A DNA stretch of 35,733 bases from Campylobacteraceae bacterium (GTDB lineage: Bacteria; Campylobacterota; Campylobacteria; Campylobacterales; UBA6016), in assembly GCA_022758985.1 (NCBI GenBank), contig JAEMQC010000007.1:1-35733 (forward strand). Direction: 5' to 3'. Shown here in pieces: positions 20,271-28,097 of the stretch (within the stretch, counting starts at the first letter, position 1; every line of letters starts with the position of its first letter). The position numbers were made by a program, and so were the translations under genes. A model generated the notes under the pieces. That model saw only the letters and a program-made list of their open reading frames with translations, made no database searches and had not been told where the DNA came from.

Positions 20271-21506
20271 GTGCAAGAGTATTTGAGTAGAGCAAAGGCG
20301 GCATGCGCCAATTTGTCTCAGACTTCCGGAAGGCTTAGAAACGAGGTTTTAAGAGAGATGGCAAGAGCCCTTAGAACCGAGAGAATATCTATTATGGAGG
20401 CCAATAAAAAAGATTTGGAGTACGCAAAGGCAAACAATCTATCCGCCGCCATGGTTGACAGATTGATGCTAGATGAGAAGCGCATCAACGGTATGGCTGA
20501 ATCCATAGAGACTATAGCTTCATTAATAGACCCACTCGGCAGGACGCTTGACGGCTGGACTTTGCCAAACGGTCTTATGGTGCAAAAAGTAAGCATTCCT
20601 ATAGGCGTAATTGGCGTCATATACGAATCAAGGCCAAATGTTACCTCCGATACTGCAGCGCTTTGCTTTAAAAGCGGGAACGTGGTGGTACTAAAAGGCG
20701 GCAAAGAGGCGATAAATTCAAATTTTACCATTGCAGACGTATTAAGAGGAGTGCTTGATAAATTCGGACTTCCTAAAGAGATAATATCGATGCTTCCGGA
20801 TGCGAGCAGGGAAGGGGTGATGCAGCTTGTGAAGATGGACAGATATGTCGACCTCATCATTCCGCGCGGCGGAGAATCTCTTATTCGTGCCGTATGCGAC
20901 AATGCGACGGTTCCGGTTGTAAAGCATGACAAAGGCGTGTGTCATATATATGTGGACAAATACGCAAATATAGATAATGCGCTAAAGATCGCTATCAACG
21001 CAAAAGTTCAAAGACCCGGCGTTTGCAATTCGATGGAGACTTTACTCGTAGACGAATCTATAGCGGCTAGCGCACTGCCTCTCTTTAAGGCCGAATTCGA
21101 CAAATTTTCTACTAAGCTAAAAGGGTGCGCAAAAACACAAGAGATTATAAACGTCGCCGAAGCATCAGAGGATGATTTTTATTTAGAGTACGGCGATAAT
21201 ATACTAAACATCAAAGTCGTAGACGGTGTAAAAGAGGCTGTAGCCCATATAACAAAATATGGCTCAGGACATAGTGATGCAATAATATCGGATAGCTATC
21301 AAAATACAGAGTTTTTCCTAAACGCCGTCGACTCTGCATGCGTATACGTGAATGCGTCTACAAGGTTTACTGATGGCGGCGAATTTGGCTTTGGCGCAGA
21401 GGTAGGCATATCGACGAATAAGCTGCACTCCAGGGGGCCTATGGGCGTAAACGACTTAACGACGTATAAATATAAAGTATTCGGAAGCGGCCAAATTAGA
21501 GAATGA
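20271..21506 (+). CDS. proA: Gamma-glutamyl phosphate reductase
   Basis: ProA reduces gamma-glutamyl phosphate to glutamate semialdehyde in proline synthesis. The aldehyde-dehydrogenase fold is seen with GVIGVIYESRPNVTSDTAALC, SGNVVVLKGGKEA, PRGGESLI and the catalytic cysteine C252 in RPGVCNSMETLL. The C-terminal end FGFGAEVGISTNKLHSRGPMG is typical. At 411 residues it is full length. The GTG start is preceded by AAAGGG. proB is not adjacent. The stop overlaps the start of the ABC ATPase gene as ATGA, so the two are co-translated. Confidence 0.95.
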   Translation: MQEYLSRAKAACANLSQTSGRLRNEVLREMARALRTERISIMEANKKDLEYAKANNLSAAMVDRLMLDEKRINGMAESIETIASLIDPLGRTLDGWTLPNGLMVQKVSIPIGVIGVIYESRPNVTSDTAALCFKSGNVVVLKGGKEAINSNFTIADVLRGVLDKFGLPKEIISMLPDASREGVMQLVKMDRYVDLIIPRGGESLIRAVCDNATVPVVKHDKGVCHIYVDKYANIDNALKIAINAKVQRPGVCNSMETLLVDESIAASALPLFKAEFDKFSTKLKGCAKTQEIINVAEASEDDFYLEYGDNILNIKVVDGVKEAVAHITKYGSGHSDAIISDSYQNTEFFLNAVDSACVYVNASTRFTDGGEFGFGAEVGISTNKLHSRGPMGVNDLTTYKYKVFGSGQIRE

Positions 21507-22075
21507 TGGAGAGCGTTCTTCGGATAAAAGGGCTTCAGTTTGGATATTCTAAACAGGAGCTTTTGTTTGACAATTTTGATTTGGAGCTTAAAAAGGGCGA
21601 GATAGTTTCTATAGTCGGTCCTAGCGGGAAAGGCAAAAGTACGCTTTTTGATTTAATAGCCGGCTTTAAAAAACCTTTTTTGGGCAAGATAGAGTCAAAA
21701 AAGATATCTTTCGTATTCCAAGACCCTTACAGCTCATTTCACAACAGCTATTCGATAGAAAACCAGATTTTGGATGTTGCCGATAATCTGGACTACTATA
21801 CGCTTGAAAATACGCTAAAACTTGAGCGCAAGGTATTGCAAAAAAAACCGTATGAACTAAGCGGTGGACAGCTTCAGAGATGCTCTATCTTTAGGGCGCT
21901 AATGATGAAACCGGATCTTATTTTGGCGGATGAGCCGACTTCCGCTCTTGATAATATAATTCAGTTGGAAGTCATGAAAACGCTTGTAGAGGGCGTCAAA
22001 GAATCGGCTCTGCTTTTGATTACGCATGACCTATCTTTGGCAAAGTGGTGTTCGGATAGGATAGTTAGGCTTTAG
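21503..22075 (+). CDS. Lone ABC transporter ATP-binding protein
   Basis: This is a 190-residue ATPase domain with all motifs: Walker A GPSGKGKST, Q-loop FVFQDPYSSFH, signature LSGGQLQR, Walker B LILADEPTSALD and switch His in LLITHDL. The residues after Walker A and the QDPYSSF Q-loop resemble the peptide/nickel (DppF/NikE) group, but the protein is shorter than most, without a C-terminal domain. No permease or binding protein is nearby. It overlaps proA by four bases (ATGA). It may serve a transporter encoded elsewhere; its substrate is unknown. Its last 11 bases overlap the convergent plsC. Confidence 0.8.
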   Translation: MMESVLRIKGLQFGYSKQELLFDNFDLELKKGEIVSIVGPSGKGKSTLFDLIAGFKKPFLGKIESKKISFVFQDPYSSFHNSYSIENQILDVADNLDYYTLENTLKLERKVLQKKPYELSGGQLQRCSIFRALMMKPDLILADEPTSALDNIIQLEVMKTLVEGVKESALLLITHDLSLAKWCSDRIVRL

Positions 22076-22769
22076 GGGGATTTGCCCTCGCATCATCAAG
22101 CGTTTTTTGCATATCTTCTCTGGCTTTTGCTAGCCACTCTTTGCCTTGTGGCATAAACGAATCCATGTAGATAATCTGCAGAGTTCCACCCTTGGAGGCG
22201 CCCCCGCCTTCTTTTGAAGAGTATTTTGTATCCAAAAGCTTTGCCGAATCCACAAGTACTACCGGTTGGACTCTAAGATTTAGCTTCTCCGCTATCATTT
22301 TTGCGCCAGCCTTAAACTCCAAAAGTTCCCTCTCTTTACCCCTAGTTCCCTCAGGGAAAATAACGATTGGTCTGCCTTGCTCGATAGCATTTTTGGAGTC
22401 TTTTAATAGTTTTACCAGCCCTTGTTTGTTTTCTCTGTCTACCGCTATCATCTTGCATGATTTGAATAGGTGCCCAAAAAGCGGAATATTGAAAAGCTCC
22501 TCCTTTGCTACCCAGCAGAGATTTTTTTTAGTTATAGCTTCCATAGCAACTATATCTAGTACGCTCTGGTGATTTAGTATATATAGCCCTGCATTATCGT
22601 CTATCTCGCCCACTATCTTAGGTCTGACCATAAATATTTTAAGAAGTATTTTAGAGAGAATAGTCCTTGGCCCTTTGTTTTTTTTGCCTGCCAGATATAA
22701 AAATGGAATAAATAGAGCTATAAAAAACCCGGCTAAGATACTCTTCAGATAAAGCCTAATTACCGACAA
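22065..22769 (-). CDS. plsC: 1-acyl-sn-glycerol-3-phosphate acyltransferase
   Basis: PlsC adds the second acyl chain to lysophosphatidate in phospholipid synthesis at the inner membrane. An N-terminal membrane helix (about 6-27) is followed by the catalytic NHQSVLD (H67-x4-D72), the substrate-binding FPEGTRG near residue 138 and a final VVLVDSAKLL strand region. The length of 234 residues is typical. It is the last gene of the ctpA...plsC unit and overlaps the upstream SH3 protein gene by 14 bases. Confidence 0.9.
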   Translation of the reverse strand: MSVIRLYLKSILAGFFIALFIPFLYLAGKKNKGPRTILSKILLKIFMVRPKIVGEIDDNAGLYILNHQSVLDIVAMEAITKKNLCWVAKEELFNIPLFGHLFKSCKMIAVDRENKQGLVKLLKDSKNAIEQGRPIVIFPEGTRGKERELLEFKAGAKMIAEKLNLRVQPVVLVDSAKLLDTKYSSKEGGGASKGGTLQIIYMDSFMPQGKEWLAKAREDMQKTLDDARANPPKA

Positions 22770-23862
22770 TCGCCTCTCCTTTTACCCAACCAATCTTTCC
22801 ATCTTGGAGTTTGATTTTTACGTAGCCTTCGCTTGTTTTTAGTTTTTCTACTGGCATATCGGTTGTAGCCTGGAAGAAGGCCGTCGAATTCTCGGTAGGC
22901 AGTAGATATACAATAGTGTCTTTTTTTATTTTAACCTGTTCGTTAGGTATGAATAAGAATACGACTCCGGCGATTATGGTGGCTAGGATGAGTATTAAAA
23001 ATATTTTTTCACGCTTAAAATAGTATATGCCGTATAAAATGGAAGCTATGACAGCCACCGTCAAAAATACGTATAGCGTCTTGTCTGAGCTTTTTGGCTG
23101 CAGATCAGTTTGCGTACTGACCTTATCTTCTATTTTTGAAAGATCTAGTGTTATGGATACAGTTTGCATAGAATTTTTTTCTTTGTCAAAATATTCAAAT
23201 TCTAAGTTTTTTTGGTTTGCCGGAATGATTAGATAGTAGAACATTTTACCGCTAACAAAGCCGTTTTTCAAAGAGTTTACCCCTTGCATTCCTATGTTTT
23301 GAAGCTTAAAGTCTTCCAAGTTTGCATATTTGGCGGATATATCAAGCGCCAAAATATTGTTTTGTGCGTCATATCTGTCTATTTTGTAGTTGTTTACCGA
23401 TAATGATGAAGCTATTACTCCGCAAAATTTCCCAGTAGGCTCTATCGATGATGCGTTTATTGTCTGACCTTGCATCGATACGCTCTCTTTGTCGGCTCCA
23501 TTAACTGAATATACGGTTTGTATATCGGGTAGTCTGACTGCCTGGTCTAAAACTTTAAAATACAAAGAGAGGGCAAAAGAGCCATCAGACTCCAATTTCC
23601 ATTTGTAGTTTGAGTTTAGTAGTTTTATTCCGCTTTGATTTGCCAAAGTTGTCTTTAATAGACCAGGTTCATTTGATGCGACGAGCGCTTTTAGTTTTAT
23701 TTCAAAAACCTCGTTTTTAAATAGTACGGACGGTGTTTTGTCGTAAGATATAAATAGCGCTTGTTCCGACGGCTGTTTTTGGGAGCTGTCGTTTGTATCT
23801 GTGGCCGTCAAAACCGAGCTAAAGGTAAAAAATAAAAAAACAACTATTCTCAATACCTTCAA
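22756..23862 (-). CDS. Exported membrane protein with C-terminal SH3-like domain
   Basis: A 368-residue protein I do not recognise by name. It has a signal peptide (MKVLRIVVFLFFTFSSVLTA), a beta-rich periplasmic region (about 25-255), two hydrophobic helices (about 263-283 and 287-306) and a C-terminal bacterial SH3-like domain (VYLLPTENSTAFF, PVEKLKTSEGYVKIKL, DGKIGWVKGEAIV). With two helices both large domains face the periplasm. The layout recalls BatD plus SH3, but the BatD match is not certain. It overlaps the M23 peptidase gene upstream and plsC downstream, so a role in cell wall or envelope upkeep is likely (inference). Confidence 0.7.
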   Translation of the reverse strand: MKVLRIVVFLFFTFSSVLTATDTNDSSQKQPSEQALFISYDKTPSVLFKNEVFEIKLKALVASNEPGLLKTTLANQSGIKLLNSNYKWKLESDGSFALSLYFKVLDQAVRLPDIQTVYSVNGADKESVSMQGQTINASSIEPTGKFCGVIASSLSVNNYKIDRYDAQNNILALDISAKYANLEDFKLQNIGMQGVNSLKNGFVSGKMFYYLIIPANQKNLEFEYFDKEKNSMQTVSITLDLSKIEDKVSTQTDLQPKSSDKTLYVFLTVAVIASILYGIYYFKREKIFLILILATIIAGVVFLFIPNEQVKIKKDTIVYLLPTENSTAFFQATTDMPVEKLKTSEGYVKIKLQDGKIGWVKGEAIVGN

Positions 23863-24956
23863 TATCTATTCCTTGCTACTTTGGTGTTAATATTTGATTC
23901 TAAAAACAAACGCCTTGCCTCGTTTGCAAAGTTAAAAAAATTAATATCTTCTAGCCTCTCTCTGTGGCTGGTATACAGGGTGGCCGGATTAATATATGTG
24001 CCGTCTTTTTTTACGCCAAAATGCAGATGCGGACCTGTTGCTAATCCACTAGAGCCGACAAGTCCGATAATCTCTCTTTTTGAAACCAAAGAACCAGGCT
24101 TTAAATTGGCTTTTATCTTCGAGAGATGTCCGTATATTGTCTCGATCCCATTATTGTGGGCTATTTTAACATAATTTCCGATATTTGGATTATATCCGAC
24201 GTCCGTTACCCTGCCGTCAAGTACACTATGTACGCTTGCCCCGTATTTTGCCGCCAAATCTATCCCTAGATGTGCTCTAAAATATTTCAATATCGGATGA
24301 AGTCTGCTACTTGAATAAAATTCAGAGATTCTATCGAAGTCGACCGGTATAACAGCGTTCGTATCGCCAAGCAAAACGCCGTTTTTGTCATACAACTCGC
24401 CGTTATACTCAAACGCAAACATAAAAAGCCCTTCCATTTCGCCAAGCAAAGCTACAGTTTTTGCCGGAAATACGATGTTGCCAAAGACTCTTTCTCGTTT
24501 GAGGGCGGATATCGTGAGCGGCCTTTTGCCTATGTGTTTGAGCATTGACTCTGAAAGCTGAGCCGCAAATTTTCCATCTGTCTCGTTTGCCTGCACGGTT
24601 TGAGTATCAAAGCGAACAACTGTGTATCTGTCTATAAACTTTGCATTAAGAGGCATCAATCTTATTTTGGATATGCCGTTTTGCGTTAAGACCAGGAGCT
24701 TTGTATTGCGATTGTCGGCATGTAGTATATATGCCTCTAGGCTATTTTGCTCTTTTTTTGCAACTATTATCTGTGCCGGTGTTTTGTTGGTTTCTAATAT
24801 TTTATCCGCTAGCGTCTGCGTAAGTCCGAATTTTTTTGTGAATAGGTAGAGTTGTTTTTGGGTCGTCGCATCGTATATTTCAATCTGCGCCGATAATGAC
24901 GATACGAGCAGTATCGCAAATATCGACACGGATTTTATAATGTTAGATGGATGCAA
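23859..24956 (-). CDS. M23 metallopeptidase, Csd3/Pgp3-like peptidoglycan hydrolase
   Basis: This is a periplasmic zinc peptidase acting on peptidoglycan cross-links or stem peptides. It has a signal peptide (residues 1-22), an N-terminal inhibitory-type region (about 25-215) and the LytM domain (about 220-330). The zinc motifs are HLGIDLAA (HxxxD) and GPHLHFGV (HxH). Active-site neighbours IYGHLSKI and VGSSGLATG are also present. The 365-residue length and N-terminal domain match Csd3/HdpA of Helicobacter and Pgp3 of Campylobacter, which shape helical cells; whether this organism is helical is not known. It overlaps purQ by 14 bases and the SH3 gene by four. Confidence 0.85.
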   Translation of the reverse strand: MHPSNIIKSVSIFAILLVSSLSAQIEIYDATTQKQLYLFTKKFGLTQTLADKILETNKTPAQIIVAKKEQNSLEAYILHADNRNTKLLVLTQNGISKIRLMPLNAKFIDRYTVVRFDTQTVQANETDGKFAAQLSESMLKHIGKRPLTISALKRERVFGNIVFPAKTVALLGEMEGLFMFAFEYNGELYDKNGVLLGDTNAVIPVDFDRISEFYSSSRLHPILKYFRAHLGIDLAAKYGASVHSVLDGRVTDVGYNPNIGNYVKIAHNNGIETIYGHLSKIKANLKPGSLVSKREIIGLVGSSGLATGPHLHFGVKKDGTYINPATLYTSHRERLEDINFFNFANEARRLFLESNINTKVARNRY

Positions 24957-25620
24957 GAAAGCCTTTTATTAGTTTGTTGCCGTCTTCGCTTCCAAGAGCG
25001 TTTTCGCATGCCCTCTCAGGGTGCGGCATAAGCCCGAAAACATTTTTGGTTTCGTTGCATATTCCGGCTATGCAGTCTACGGAACCGTTTAGGTTTAGCT
25101 CATTTTTGTTTTCGTCGGCATATTTTAGAAGAACTTGCCCTTTATCGTACATCTTTTTGAGTGATTCCGGGTCGATATTGTAGTTGCCGTCGGCGTGAGC
25201 AACCGGCATATTTAGCAGCTCGCCGTTTTTTGTAAGGGATAAAAACGAGTTATCGTTTGAAACTACTTTCAAGTTGACGAATTTGCTGATAAAGTGGAGA
25301 TTTTCATTTCTTTTCATTGCTCCTGGAAGCAATCCGGCCTCTAGGAGTATTTGAAAGCCGTTACATATTCCTAGTACTTTTCCGCCTTTTTGCGCAAATC
25401 TAGCAACCTCTTGCATAATCGGGGAAAATCTAGCTATAGCGCCGCTTCTAAGGTAATCTCCGTAGCTAAAGCCGCCCGGTACTATAACGGCCTCGGTACT
25501 GCTCGGCAACATACTCTCTTTGTGCCATACTACCTCGGCTTTATATCCCAGTCTTTCGACTGCGTATTTCGTATCCTGCTCACAGTTCGTACCAGGAAAA
25601 AATAGTACGGCTATGCTCAT
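24943..25620 (-). CDS. purQ: Phosphoribosylformylglycinamidine synthase, glutaminase subunit
   Basis: PurQ supplies ammonia from glutamine for FGAM synthesis together with PurS and PurL. The class I glutaminase triad is present: nucleophile C86 in GICNGFQ, and His and Glu in the C-terminal PHPERA. The N-terminal VLFFPGTNCEQD and the oxyanion-hole segment PGGFSYGDYLRSG are typical. Length is 225. It overlaps purS by four bases (ATGA). purL is not in the window. Confidence 0.95.
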   Translation of the reverse strand: MSIAVLFFPGTNCEQDTKYAVERLGYKAEVVWHKESMLPSSTEAVIVPGGFSYGDYLRSGAIARFSPIMQEVARFAQKGGKVLGICNGFQILLEAGLLPGAMKRNENLHFISKFVNLKVVSNDNSFLSLTKNGELLNMPVAHADGNYNIDPESLKKMYDKGQVLLKYADENKNELNLNGSVDCIAGICNETKNVFGLMPHPERACENALGSEDGNKLIKGFLASI

Positions 25621-25865
25621 TTTACAAGCTCAAAGGTGTAGTTTTCGATAACCGTATTTGCAAGTAGCGTCTCACACATTTTTTCAACTTCCGCTCTTGC
25701 TTTTGCTTCGTCGCTACTATTTAGGTCTAATACGATTTGCTTCCCCATTCTGACGTTGCTTACGTCGCTAAAGCCCATCGTTGATAGTGCGTGATGTACG
25801 GCTTTACCTTGAGGGTCTAGTACGCCTTCTTTCAAAAATATATTTACTATGGCTTTCAAATTCAT
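25617..25865 (-). CDS. purS: Phosphoribosylformylglycinamidine synthase subunit PurS
   Basis: PurS is the small structural subunit that bridges PurL and PurQ in the three-part FGAM synthase. The 82-residue sequence shows the family pattern: VFLKEGVLDPQGKAVHHAL, MGFSDVSNVRMGKQIVLDL and LANTVIENYTFEL. It lies nine bases after purC and overlaps purQ by four. The family and place in the operon agree, so the call is firm despite its size. Confidence 0.93.
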   Translation of the reverse strand: MNLKAIVNIFLKEGVLDPQGKAVHHALSTMGFSDVSNVRMGKQIVLDLNSSDEAKARAEVEKMCETLLANTVIENYTFELVK

Positions 25866-25874
25866 ATCCTTCGG

Positions 25875-26585
25875 TTAATTTAGTATTTTTTCTAGTACTT
25901 TTTCGTATCCGGCGCACACTGAGCCAAGATCTTGCCTAAATCTGTCTTTATCTAGTTTTTCAAGAGTTTCCTTATCCCAAAATCTACAGCTATCAGGGCT
26001 TATTTCGTCTGCAAGCAGTATCTCACCGTTTGCATCTTTGCCAAACTCCAGTTTGAAGTCAACAAGTATAAGACCTTTGTCGTCAAAGAATTTGAATAGA
26101 ACATCGTTTACTTTTCTAGCCATTGTTTTTAGAACTTCAAGATCTTCTTTTTTGTCCACAAGCTTCATTAGCATGGCGTGTTCGTCATTAATGATAGGGT
26201 CGCCGAGAGAGTCGTTTTTGTAGTAGAACTCGACTAGCGTAAAGTCTAGTTTTTTGCCGTCTTCGATACCTAATCTTTTTGTAAGGCTTCCCGTGGCTAT
26301 GTTTCTCGTTACGACTTCAATAGGTATTATGTTTACTTTTTTGATTGCCATTTCGTTGTCGGAAAGTACTTTTACCATGTGGGTTTTGATGCCGTTTTTC
26401 TCTAGCAAATCAAAAAGTTCTTTTGAAATTTTGCAGTTAAGGGCACCTTTGCCGGCCTCGCTCCCTTTTTTTAGCGCATTAAAAGCCGTCAAATCATCTT
26501 TAAACTCTGCTATAAAAATATTGGCATCATCTGTTTTGAATATCTTTTTGCCTTTACCTTCGTATAAAAGTTCAGTTTTGTTCAT
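25875..26585 (-). CDS. purC: Phosphoribosylaminoimidazole-succinocarboxamide synthase
   Basis: PurC (SAICAR synthetase) joins aspartate to CAIR with ATP in purine synthesis. It has KTELLYEGKGKKIF at the start, then GKGALNCKISKELF, VLSDNEMAIKKVNIIPIEVVTRNIATGSL and the SAICAR-site LADEISPDSCRFWDKET near residue 195. The length of 236 is typical of the short bacterial form. It starts nine bases after ctpA and leads the purC-purS-purQ block. Confidence 0.96.
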   Translation of the reverse strand: MNKTELLYEGKGKKIFKTDDANIFIAEFKDDLTAFNALKKGSEAGKGALNCKISKELFDLLEKNGIKTHMVKVLSDNEMAIKKVNIIPIEVVTRNIATGSLTKRLGIEDGKKLDFTLVEFYYKNDSLGDPIINDEHAMLMKLVDKKEDLEVLKTMARKVNDVLFKFFDDKGLILVDFKLEFGKDANGEILLADEISPDSCRFWDKETLEKLDKDRFRQDLGSVCAGYEKVLEKILN

Positions 26586-26594
26586 CTTCTCCCC

Positions 26595-27923
26595 TTACTT
26601 TTTAGTGATTATTAGCGCTTTTACTATGCCAATAGCGGTTTGAAGCTGTAAATCTTTTGCCATATTCTCATCCGAGAGAGCCTCTTCTTTTTTTGTCTTA
26701 GGTAGCTTCTCACTTTGAGGTTTGTCTGCCGGTTTTTCTTTTTCCAGTTTCTCAAGCTCGCCCTGCAGGTGCTGTTTTAAATCAGCCTCTTTTACGCTAA
26801 AGCTCTCATCGACATTATCTTTCACTACGCCGGCCGCCACGGCTACGTCAGGCGTTACGCCAACCGCCTGTATCGTTCTGCCGCTAGGAAGATAGTATCT
26901 GGCAATGGTTAGTCTTATTGCGTCTGTTTTGTCTATCGGTAGGACAACCTGCACGCTTCCTTTTCCAAAGCTTTTTTCGCCGACAATTACAGCTCTTTTG
27001 TTGTCTTGCAAGCTTCCGCTTACGATTTCACTGGCAGATGCGCTTCCGCCGTTGATTAGAACTGCCATAGGTAGATTTTTGTACGCTGCTTTTCCGCTTG
27101 CGTCATACACTACGTTTTCGTCTGCAACTCTACCTTTTTGAGATACGATAATGCCTTTTTCGACGAACATATCCACAAGACCTACGGCTTGATCTAGAAG
27201 TCCACCTGGGTTATTTCTAAGGTCTAGCACTATCCCCTTAGGATTCTTGATTTTTTCTAGCTCTTTTTTGACCGCTTCCACTACCTTTTTGTCAAACGAC
27301 GTAACTCTGATATATGCGATGTCGCCTTCAAGTTTCTTGCCGTATACGGACTGGATATTGATAATATCCCTGATTATAGATATTTTAAACGGTTTTGCTT
27401 CCGTTTTTCTAACTATCGTAAGGTCGATTTTCGTCTTTGGTTTGCCCCTCATGAGGTTTACCGCTTCATCTATCGTCATATTGATTGTGGATTGATCGTT
27501 TATCTTTAGTATTATATCCCCGGCCTGAACACCAGCTTTGTATGCCGGAGTTCCCTCTATCGGAGCTATGACGGTTAGCGCTCCGTTTTTCATGCCTACT
27601 GTGATACCAAGCCCGCCAAATTCGCCTTCCGTCTCTACTTTCAGATCTTTATATTGTTTCTCGTCTAGATAACCGGAGTGTGCGTCCAGATTTGCAAGAA
27701 GACCTTGAAGTGATTTTTTGATGATATCGTCGAGGGAGAGTTCGTCTACATAGTATTTTTGTATCGTACCGACTACTTTTGTGAACTTTGCGAAAGCTGC
27801 CAATTTTGTATCTTGTGCGCCGTCGTTTGTAGGCTGGAGAGCGTTTAGAGAGGTGTTGTATACAAATAGTCCCGCTATTGCCGCACTTACGGCGCCCAGC
27901 GCTATAAATTTTTTATTCTTCAC
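26595..27923 (-). CDS. ctpA: Carboxyl-terminal processing protease CtpA
   Basis: This is an S41 serine protease that trims periplasmic proteins, often cell wall enzymes. It has an N-terminal signal anchor (residues 5-25), then VVGTIQKYYVDELSLDDIIKKSLQGLL, a PDZ domain (about 100-185, GGLGITVGMKNG) and the catalytic domain with LDLRNNPGG, Ser in NGGSASASEI and Lys in VGEKSFGKGSVQ. A low-complexity Lys/Glu/Pro-rich stretch lies at about 385-415. The start is GTG at 27923. It heads a seven-gene minus-strand unit; CtpA could process the M23 hydrolase made from the same unit (inference). Confidence 0.93.
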   Translation of the reverse strand: MKNKKFIALGAVSAAIAGLFVYNTSLNALQPTNDGAQDTKLAAFAKFTKVVGTIQKYYVDELSLDDIIKKSLQGLLANLDAHSGYLDEKQYKDLKVETEGEFGGLGITVGMKNGALTVIAPIEGTPAYKAGVQAGDIILKINDQSTINMTIDEAVNLMRGKPKTKIDLTIVRKTEAKPFKISIIRDIINIQSVYGKKLEGDIAYIRVTSFDKKVVEAVKKELEKIKNPKGIVLDLRNNPGGLLDQAVGLVDMFVEKGIIVSQKGRVADENVVYDASGKAAYKNLPMAVLINGGSASASEIVSGSLQDNKRAVIVGEKSFGKGSVQVVLPIDKTDAIRLTIARYYLPSGRTIQAVGVTPDVAVAAGVVKDNVDESFSVKEADLKQHLQGELEKLEKEKPADKPQSEKLPKTKKEEALSDENMAKDLQLQTAIGIVKALIITKK

Positions 27924-28026
27924 TTTTTGCTTTTTCCTTCAAAGATTTATGGTGTGAAAATTTGCCAAAATGGTACAATTTTTTCCCTTTCGTGTGACGT
28001 AAAAACAAAATATAACTTCTTATAGG

Positions 28027-28057
28027 CTTGACAATACCACACTCAAAGTTGTAAAAT
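28027..28057 (+). promoter_or_regulatory. clpB promoter with HAIR-like (HspR) inverted repeat
   Basis: TTGACA (28028-28033) and TAAAAT (28052-28057) form a sigma70-type promoter with 18 bp spacing. Over the -35 lies CTTGACA-N7-ACTCAAA (28027-28047), which matches the HspR operator HAIR (CTTGAGT-N7-ACTCAAG) at 11 of 14 positions with the exact seven-base spacer. HspR represses clpB in Campylobacter, so heat-shock control through HspR is likely. Confidence 0.6.
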
Positions 28058-28097
28058 CCCACTTGTATCAATTAAATAAAATATAAAAGGATGAACG

